Source: Cyanoderma ruficeps
Taxonomy: Eukaryota; Chordata; Aves; Passeriformes; Timaliidae
Assembly (NCBI GenBank): GCA_008694505.1
Contig: VZDJ01000116.1
Location: forward strand, 24,705,666 to 24,769,665
DNA: 64,000 nt
Direction of reading: 5' to 3'
Shown: piece by piece, positions 55,901 through 64,000 of the stretch
Layout of the letters: the number at the start of each line of letters is the position of its first letter
Position numbering within the stretch: the stretch's first letter is position 1
Notes under the pieces: generated by a model
Told to the model about the DNA's origin: nothing
The model's database searches: none
Seen by the model: only the letters and a program-made list of their open reading frames with translations
Program-made: the position numbers and the translations under genes

Positions 55901-58900
55901 ACCCAGGGTTCTTTTGTTTGCAAGGGTTTGGAAACTATTTCCACTATTTTCTCGCAGTTGGCCACTGAGGAAGATCCCTTCCAGCACTAACCCAGAAATC
56001 CTGAGCACCTCCTGCCCCCATCACATCTCCTGTGGCTGCACAGCTCCCACCACAAGCAATGAAACCCCTGTTTTGTGTCTTTTTCTACCCACAATTTCAG
56101 AAGACAAGGCACCCGCAGAGCAGGTTTTTGCAGAGCTGCAGGGGTCCTGTAGGCAGTGTGCCCGCTGCTGTGGCAAGTGAGGAGATGCTCAGGGGACAGA
56201 GACGTGGCACCCACAAGACACAGCCACTACACCTCCCACTGCCAGCTCTAAACCCAGCTCTGCCTCCTTTGACGGTCTCTTCCTCTGCCCTGGAAGAAGC
56301 TCTGGTGCAGTCCAGCTCTTATTTTTGTATTTGGAAGGTTCAATATTGCCGGCATGGCTAGGGAGTGGCGAGCCAGGACTTTGAGCAGCACAACCTGAGG
56401 TGGCCACACAGATTGTCCATAGCCAATTTGCAGACCTCTGCCTCCACAGAGGCCCAGAGGCAGCATCCAGACGTCCCCTCATTTCAGGGCTGCATTTATT
56501 CCTCCAGAAACCATTTTCTCATGCCTCCTAATATTAGGAGTTACAGAGCTGGCATGAGAAAATCAATCCTGGAGGTGTGAGCAGAGATTCACAAGGTGGG
56601 AGGAGACCTGGCCAAATTTCTTGCAGAAAACACACTGCAGCCCTCAGTGTGTTCAGCCTGTAGCTCCGTCGCTCTAGGACACCACTGCAGCTGTATAAAG
56701 ACATGACTTTTCCTTACCCACAGGCACACACGCACACACTCTGAGGATGAAGCTGGAGTTGTAACTCCATGGTGTGGCTTTGTCACAGCTGTCGCCAGTT
56801 CAGGGAAAAGAGTCGTGAAACTCCTCTTCCATTTTGAGCTAACCACGGAGCAGCGTGTTAATTTTCTGGGTCAGCATCCCAGGATTTTCCTTTTCCTGGC
56901 ATGCTGTTCAGGACTCTCCACTCTTTGACATCATGTACAACTTCTATAGCAAGAGCTATAGCTTAATCCTCTCTGAAGTAAATTCTTTCTTCTTTTATGA
57001 CTGGAGCCCTGGACAGTCTGTTATGCTTCAACCCCGGTGCTATATTTAACTCAACCATCTTGTTCATTCTTCCTCTCATCTGCAGCTTGGCTAAAAGGAA
57101 GGAATTGCAGCCATGAATAAAATATCAGGAAGAAAGTCAAATTGTACAAAACACTTTCAGGATCATTCCAGGACTTGCAATATTCCCCATTATGTTTGGG
57201 AAGAATTTGCATACAGCTTAATGCTTGGAATGGGGATGCGAGAGTCAGGAATTTAGGAAAGGGAACAGAATTTGAAACAGTGATGAGAGCAGTAAAATTT
57301 CTCTGGTCACACAGAGTTGCCCCAGCCTCCTGCCCTGAGCTGAGGGCTTGCTTTTGCAAATCAGGTGACAGCAGATGCAATGGCCCACACATAGATTTTA
57401 TTTCCAGAGTACAGATCTCCCAGAGTTACTTCCCAGCAAACTCTGCCTACCACTGTGCAGCCCTACCCAAGCAAAGCTAGCTCAACACGGCATTTGTCAC
57501 CACTTCCAAACCAAGAAAATTCCATTTGTCTACATTTAGATGCCACAGCAGTGTACATAACTCATCCTTTTCCATTCTAGCTCTGACACCCTTTCCAAGG
57601 CAAGCACCTTCTCATTTTGTTATATCTGCAGGATGCAGACACGACACAACGAAGAGGAAGAATGTCAATTAGGGGTGCCTGGCTCTGACATTGCTCATCC
57701 TGCCTCAGCCTGTTTGATGTTGATAGACCCTTTACCATCTCAGGCACACACAAAAAAATTACCCCAATTCAAAGCAATCACAATCCTGAAATGTCTTATG
57801 CACAAAAATCAAAATTTTTTTGGGTTTTGTCCCAGTACCAATCTTCAACATCTCTGCAGTTTATTTAATACTGCTTCATTCATGTTCAGCAGAAGCATCT
57901 TTTCCCAAGGCATGTAGAGAGTGCATTGGAGGAAAAGAGGACAGATTTTCCAGATATCTGTGCCTAAAATGAACTATCTACCTACATGCAAATAACTGTG
58001 AATACAAACAATCTGCTCTTCAGAAGTATGGTAGGTTCAGATAATTTTTAATGACCCGGGGGGAAAAAGGTGCCAGTTCTATTTCTATTCAGTTGGTTTT
58101 CTACGTATGACATTTTTATTTTCTGTTTCACTGGAGTGCAGACAACAGAGAGGCTCCAGGTTTAGCCTTTGAAATGTTGGTACAGCTGCAGGGTGACAGC
58201 TCACAGAGCAGACACCGGCGCACACACACAGCACAAATGTTCAGAGAGGTCTAAATTCACAAAAGCCTAATGTGCTGGAGGAGTTCATCAGCAGTCACAT
58301 TTTAGAACAATTTCAATCTGCTCTATTTCATGTGTTTCTCTTGGTCACAACAAAACCTCATGCAAATCTGCTGCATGTTCCCAGCAATAGAAGGGGCTGG
58401 CATGCACACTGGCAGCAAAAAATGGATTTCACATTCAGCTTTGAGACTTAAAACCAGCTGGACTTAAAACTCACCTACAAAAGCATGACCCACGCTCTGA
58501 AAGACTCTCCATTCCAAATTTGCCAAGCAAGAACTGCCTCTAGGCTGAATCTAGACCCTTTTTGATTGTCCCCCAAATCTGGAACTGATGCCAAAACCAC
58601 AGATGAGACAAAAGCACCAATATTTGTTCAGCAGCCAGTTAAAGGAAGAGCATACTCCTTTCAAGCTTCAGATCGGTCTGAAAAACGTCAGGAACAAGGG
58701 AAAAGATGAGGCAGGAGAAACTGAAGCCTTTAGCCTGTGACACGCTGCTCTCAGCAGGGATTTCTATCACAGACAGATGCTCCATATCTCCAAGTCCTCT
58801 TAATGACCCAAGTTCCAACAGCAGCAGGAATTATTTCTCTGCACCCTTGGCCACAGAGAGAGGACTGGTGGGAGACAATGCCTCCAGCCTCCAGCCAGGG

Positions 58901-61900
58901 AACTCTTCTCTATTCCCATTGCCCCTGTGACAGATAAGGGGGTGTGGAGAGGGCAGTTGCCTTGCACCAGGCTTTGCACCAGCCGGGAGGGAGGTTGGAG
59001 TAAGGCCAAGCCCCTCATTGTCCTGTGAGGCTGCTCACAAAGGCTCTTTTTTTTATTATTGTTTTGTGTCCGTTTTGTTCCACCAGACCCACTCTAAATA
59101 GGCATTTTGTTTGCCATTAATGAAATCTGCTTCAATTTCAAAAGTTCTGTTTGCAGGCTGTAATCTCAGTCCCAGTCCAATTTAAATTTCTGTTGTTTTG
59201 GTGGTGGACTTCTGGGCTGCATCCCTCCAGCTCAATGCCAAAAACATAACGGAGGAAATTTCACCCACCGTTAGGAGCCATCTGGTTCTGCTGCTCTGAA
59301 AAGTGAGACAGATAAGGAGCTGTACGATACCCATGTAAGGCAATTTGCTGGCCTGTTTATCATACCTGACTCTGGGGTGCACAGCTTTATTTTGATTTGA
59401 TAAAAAGCAAAGGAGTACAGCTGCAGCACACTGCTGCTTCGCTGAGCCGACAGATGGGCATCACTGTAAGGAAGCCACATGGCATTTTTTTGTTAAACTC
59501 AGCTCATTAGGTTTTATCTGCAATATGTTGCTGTATTGGCAGAAAACCTTTCAGCTAGCAGAAACATTAGCCAAAGTTTGTCAACAGAAACCGTGAAGAT
59601 CCTATAGTGGAAGGATGTGTGCTGGGGCAGGGGTGGGCTGTGATTGCTTCTCAATGCTCACAAGTCAACTCTTGAAATGTTTTCCAGCTCTCTCTATAAT
59701 TTGTGCCGTAATGGCAGTTCTGACTTGCATATTAATAGAGCTGCTATTCACAGCTTGCAATTGTTGGGGCATTTCAAGGCAGTTCACAAATCGCTTTTAT
59801 CTGAAAGGTGCAGGAATTTTGTCAGCAAAACCCGGGAAGTGGGAAATTTTCCTTGTCTCTGGCATATAAAAAGATAGATGCCCAAATTCTTTTAACAGTG
59901 AAAAGTGCATTTATAAGCTGAGATCCCCAGGCTGTATTACTTTGAGGCAGTTTGGACTGTAAACAGTTCTTTCCTATCTTGAGTGACTGGTTTCATTCCA
60001 GTGGGTCAGTTTAACTTTGAGAGGAAAAAGGAAGCCACGTCCTGTGTGTTAGCAGCAGTTTTAGCTACAGCTTGGCAAACGTGAAAAGCAAATCAAATTA
60101 TTTTCAATTCACAGAAGAAACATTAGGAACTCTGAGAAGTTCCTCCTTGTGGAACTTCAAGAAATTGAATGGGCTGCTTTGTGAGCTCACAGGTGTTTCA
60201 GCACCTGCTCACGTGGAGTCCCAGCACCAGCATTTCACACACTGGGGTCCCACTGAGGTTTTGGAGCTCTCTTCTGATACACAAACATGCACCAAGTCTT
60301 CCAAAGCCATTTAGGGAGCCAGGAGACCACCACACCTACATCTTAGTCCAGGTCAGAAATGTGCTTTCGAACCAGCCATCCTGATCATTCCCATTTTTTG
60401 ATGTCCAGAACGGGGTCTGGGAGCACATGCTCTTCATTCCTTATATGCAGCTAAACTACCTGCAGTAATGCCCCACCCCTAAACAGGCACTCAGCTCTCA
60501 GGACCAAATTAATCTGAAACATCCCCCCAGAAACACACACAGTTTGGGCATCAGGGCTCAGCACCATTTCTCCCTCCACATTTCCAGCACTGGACAGCCT
60601 GCTAAAGCAAAAGCATTGAAAAATCTCTCTTGTTTTAATTTACAGGTGGTAAATTTAATTTTACATCGGGAGTTTTCATTTACTCAACTCGAACTAAATC
60701 AAATCAAACTCAAGCAAAATTTAATAAGTCCAGCTTAAACCAAAGTGGGAATATCCACTCAGTTTTCTGGCTACTCTAAATTTACCAATCCAATATGCTG
60801 CTTTGAATTAAACCACACCAACTCAGAATCTAAATGTAACCTTAGTGTCTGTAAAAGCAAACATTTTTCAGTGATGCAGCAAGCTGAGCTATGTTTTCCA
60901 TTAGTGGAAAATGTAATCACATCCTGAGATACTTTATATTTTTATACTGGCTTTTATTTTTAGACATTTCTGTGTTAGAGCAGTGCCCATTATCTCACTC
61001 TAATTAAAGGTCACCACTCCTGTTACTATCTATAGCTATAAAACTTCATGCTAGGCTGCCATATCTTGACCCAAAATTAATAGATGTATTGTAGATCATA
61101 CATTTCCCCCCTTTCTCCAGCTGCCTGGCCCGTGTGCATGACACAGAGACTCTCCAGCTCTGAGCCATTTTAGGAGTTATCTGGAAGATGCTGTGGAGGG
61201 GTGAGATCACAGTCTCTGGGGACACAGCTCTCACCATCAGTGGGATCAATCACTTGAACAGGGTTCAGCAGCCTGGATCAGGCAGAGCTGCCACAGCAGG
61301 GAACATGCCAACCCTGCTGCTTTGCTGCCTGGTCACCAGGGGAGCCTTGAGCCCTCATTTTCCTCCCCAGGGAGCAGCTGCAGGGCTGGGGGTGGCAGGG
61401 AGAGCTGCTGTCCTCGGTAATCAGGGTCCTGCTCCGGCAGTGGCACCTGACAAACTGCTGTGGGATCCACCGCCTTCAGCCAAAATCCCTTTTGGGTAGG
61501 TTTGCTTGATTTCTGTAGAGCAGCCAGCAAAGTGGAACGTTAACCCATAAGTAAAGTTCAGTGGCATTTTTGTAATTCAGATAAGGAACACATTGGACTT
61601 GGAGCCAGCTCTCTCTGGCCTTACTTTACTGCCAAGCAGCCAGAGCTTACTGTACCATGGGCAAAATGTGAAAGGAAAAGATGTTTCCATGTGTAGAAAA
61701 GCATAGCTGTAAAATCTGCTGGATGATTCTGACCTTTTGTTGTCCTGATGATCTGAACCAGGTAACCAACAGTGCAGCTACAAAATAAGAGACCCAATTA
61801 CTCCCTCAGAAATAGTCCTATTTCCCAGTAGCCCATAAACTCCGTTCATTTCAACACCAGACATATTCTTCCATCTCAAGCACTAGAAATTCTTCGGTGC

Positions 61901-62570
61901 TTTTTAAATTTCAGTCTTGCTGGAGAAAAAAAAAAAATACAATATCTAGTCACACATGAAAGAGATAAGCTCCATGGTAATTGAACAGCAGAGATCCTGC
62001 ACTCCAAATTCTGCCCGAGAGCCTGTGTGGATATTGCCTTTCAAGGGCAGAAAGGGGAATGGCTTTTCCTGATAACCATTGTATAGAGAGATACTACAGG
62101 AAAAAAGCAAAGAGCTGTCAACATGGTGGGAGGGAATAGGGAAAAGAAATGGCAGGCTTGACTTTGGAAGAAACACCCCCAGATTTTACCTGAGACAGGG
62201 TTTGGATGTAGAATTGGGTCTCGACTCTGCTGAAAATAAGAAAAATCTTCTGGCATCCAGTTTGTAATTGATATTCATGAAAATGTATGAGATTAATGTG
62301 TTCACTTGGCACTGCCCTTCAACCTTGTAATGGAAGCAGTCAGGTCTGAGAGGAGGTGGCAGAGAATAAAGAGGGACAGGAAAATTGGAAGTGAAACAGG
62401 GAAGAGGAGTAAACAAACAGAATTGATTGATTGAAATATTTCCTTTCTGTGAAATTACTGGCCACATGCTGGTCTCCTTTTCACCACATAACCCTGGAGT
62501 TAGATGAGATTTACCCCCGTGACCTGAGCCATCCCAGACCTGTGTTCTTCTCTATCGTGCTCTATCAGAG

Positions 62571-62615
62571 CCTGCAACCCAGAGCTGGATGCAGTTTTCC
62601 AGGCAGGGCCTGCGT
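62571..62615. repeat. Possible CR1-like fragment
   Basis: 'cccagagctggatgcagtt' followed by 'ttccaggcagggcctgcg' resembles the CR1 phrase 'cagaactggacacagtactccaggtgtggcctcacc'. It is short and orientation was not settled. Confidence 0.3.
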
Positions 62616-63138
62616 GTCCATGAAATCTCTTGGAAGATGAAGCTGTCCAATATCCTGACATGCTGCTACTTTTTGTTTGTGCTGTTCCCTCTGTCCTGCA
62701 GAGGGTCAGCCACGCTGCTTTGTACTTCATTTTGCAGAAAACACAGATCTATACCCTGCAATCCTCCAGCCACTCCTTGCAGGACCTGGCCCTGTCCTTG
62801 AACACTGCTGCCCTCCAGAAGAAGACTTTCAGATCTTTGCATTGTGTTGATTATCTCAACAAGACTTTCAAGTGATTTCTAGGAGGAGGAGGAGGGTATT
62901 GAGAGATAGCAGGCCATTCTCTCCTCTACCAGTCATCATCCTAAGGGACATTTATGCCAGTGTTGGCCAAAGCCTAGTTTGGCCTTTTCATTAACAGCCT
63001 TTTGAAGGACTAGACCACCATATGGTACTTAGTGAAATGTGATTGTGGAGCCAAAGAAACCATCCTGATGGCCCCCAGGATTAGTCTCAGTAACAGTGTT
63101 TGCAGTACAACCCAGAAAGGATGTTTCTCTGGTCTTCC

Positions 63139-63154
63139 AAAAAAAAAAAAAAAA
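63139..63154. repeat. Poly(A) tract
   Basis: A run of 16 A residues is followed by two copies of a CAAAAATG-like unit. It is simple low-complexity DNA; no retroposon could be assigned upstream of it. Confidence 0.85.
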
Positions 63155-64000
63155 GAGCAAAAATGCAAAAATGCAGCTAAAAGAGCTGAAGAGCTGTGGG
63201 AAGGACCTTGTTCAGGGCCAGGGGCTGAGTGAAACCATCCTAAAGAAAAACATTAGAGTGATGCACGTCTCCCTTGTTTATAACCCATCTGGCTCCACCT
63301 GCCCTGTAGTTTCTTCTCCCAGAACTGTGCAGCTCAATGGCTGATAATCATCTTCCCTGCTCAGCTTTGCTGGCATGCCAGAACAAATATGCGTGCAGCA
63401 CATTTGACATCAGACCTAAGCTGCTTTACAGTGAAAAAAAACCCCAAACTTGAAGCTTATTGTGGGGAAAAAAAAAAAGTAAGAAGTTAAATATCGCTAC
63501 TGAAGTAGTACCACAGGACCTCCTTTGAGTAAAATTCCTGTGCTCCAAGTTTCTCCAGGAGCCATGTACCCTGTCATCTCCTATCCCCATCACACACTAC
63601 AAAATATTCTCCAGGGTGAGGAGACAGCTGTTTGTGGTGCATGAGGGAACAGCCAGTCCATCTGGGAAACAAAACTCCTGTGACATCCTTTCAATATTTC
63701 TAAATAACATGTTATTTGCAGTTATCTGACTCAAAAGAGGTGAGTAAAGGACAAAGTGGGAACTTTTTGAGAAAAGTTTAGCTTCACAGGAAGTCCAGTT
63801 TGTTGCTAAAAGCAGTGCCAGAGGATGTTCTCAGGCAAATCTAACAGGTTTCTAAAGGCTCACAGCAGAGTGTGAGCATTTTGGGGGAGTGCAGTAGGGG
63901 CAGGGTCTGGGGAGGAGCTGCTGCCAAGAAAGTGAAGCAGCTCTGCAGACTGAGGTGTCTACTCAAATAACACCAACCGGAATTTTTCTCTTTTTTTGCT

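Larger units (their letters stand above)
43691..64000. other. Intergenic DNA, distal part
   Basis: I recognised no gene, RNA gene or intact transposon. An A-rich stretch lies at about 44980-45115, with CR1-like relics at 50081-50140, 52880-52945 and possibly 62571-62615. Open frames up to 162 codons (47763-48251, minus) occur but show no family motifs. If human synteny applies, this is the CACUL1-NANOS1 interval; the CCHC zinc fingers of NANOS were not seen. Confidence 0.65.

Noticed and set aside
36001..64000. Search for NANOS1 or another neighbouring gene
   Set aside because: No CCHC zinc-finger coding sequence, no second CpG island and no chain of exons was seen.

Overview
The window looks like avian nuclear DNA. 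It holds one recognisable protein-coding gene, the 5' part of CACUL1 (CDK2-associated cullin domain 1), on the minus strand. Short conserved exons lie in multi-kilobase introns with canonical GT/AG splice sites. The first exon is GC-rich and sits in a CpG island. Several truncated CR1 retrotransposon 3' ends of the bird type are scattered around. There are no operons, CRISPR arrays, bacterial signals or intact mobile elements.

Layout. Positions 1-10915: start of CACUL1 intron 5 (transcription runs from high to low coordinates); no exon 6 was recognised. Positions 10916-11018: exon 5. 11019-15218: intron 4. 15219-15314: exon 4. 15315-24153: intron 3. 24154-24256: exon 3. 24257-28457: intron 2. 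28458-28584: exon 2. 28585-34723: intron 1, with a CR1 3' end near its start. 34724-34985: coding part of exon 1. About 34600-35480: CpG-island promoter, with GC boxes and a strong match to the ZNF143/THAP11 (SBS) promoter motif at 35162-35183. Two more CR1 3' ends follow at 35500-35572 and 35731-36000. From 36001 to 64000 I found no gene. This 28 kb holds two stretches that resemble very old amniote repeats (38455-38515 and about 42690-43690), an 11-bp minisatellite (39273-39324), weaker CR1-like relics and unique sequence.

The five exons join without a frame error into residues 1-230 plus the first base of codon 231. The exon phases are mutually consistent, so the gene looks intact here. 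About 100 C-terminal residues (judged from memory of the human protein) must lie below position 1. In human the sequence upstream of CACUL1 is the interval towards NANOS1. If synteny holds, 36-64 kb is that intergenic interval; no NANOS zinc-finger coding sequence was seen in it.

I did not find a convincing undescribed system. The observations most worth checking are the ZNF143-type site, the short and diverged N-terminal exon, the ancient repeat block at 42.7-43.7 kb, three same-direction CR1 tails around the promoter, and an unexplained open frame at 11330-11650.
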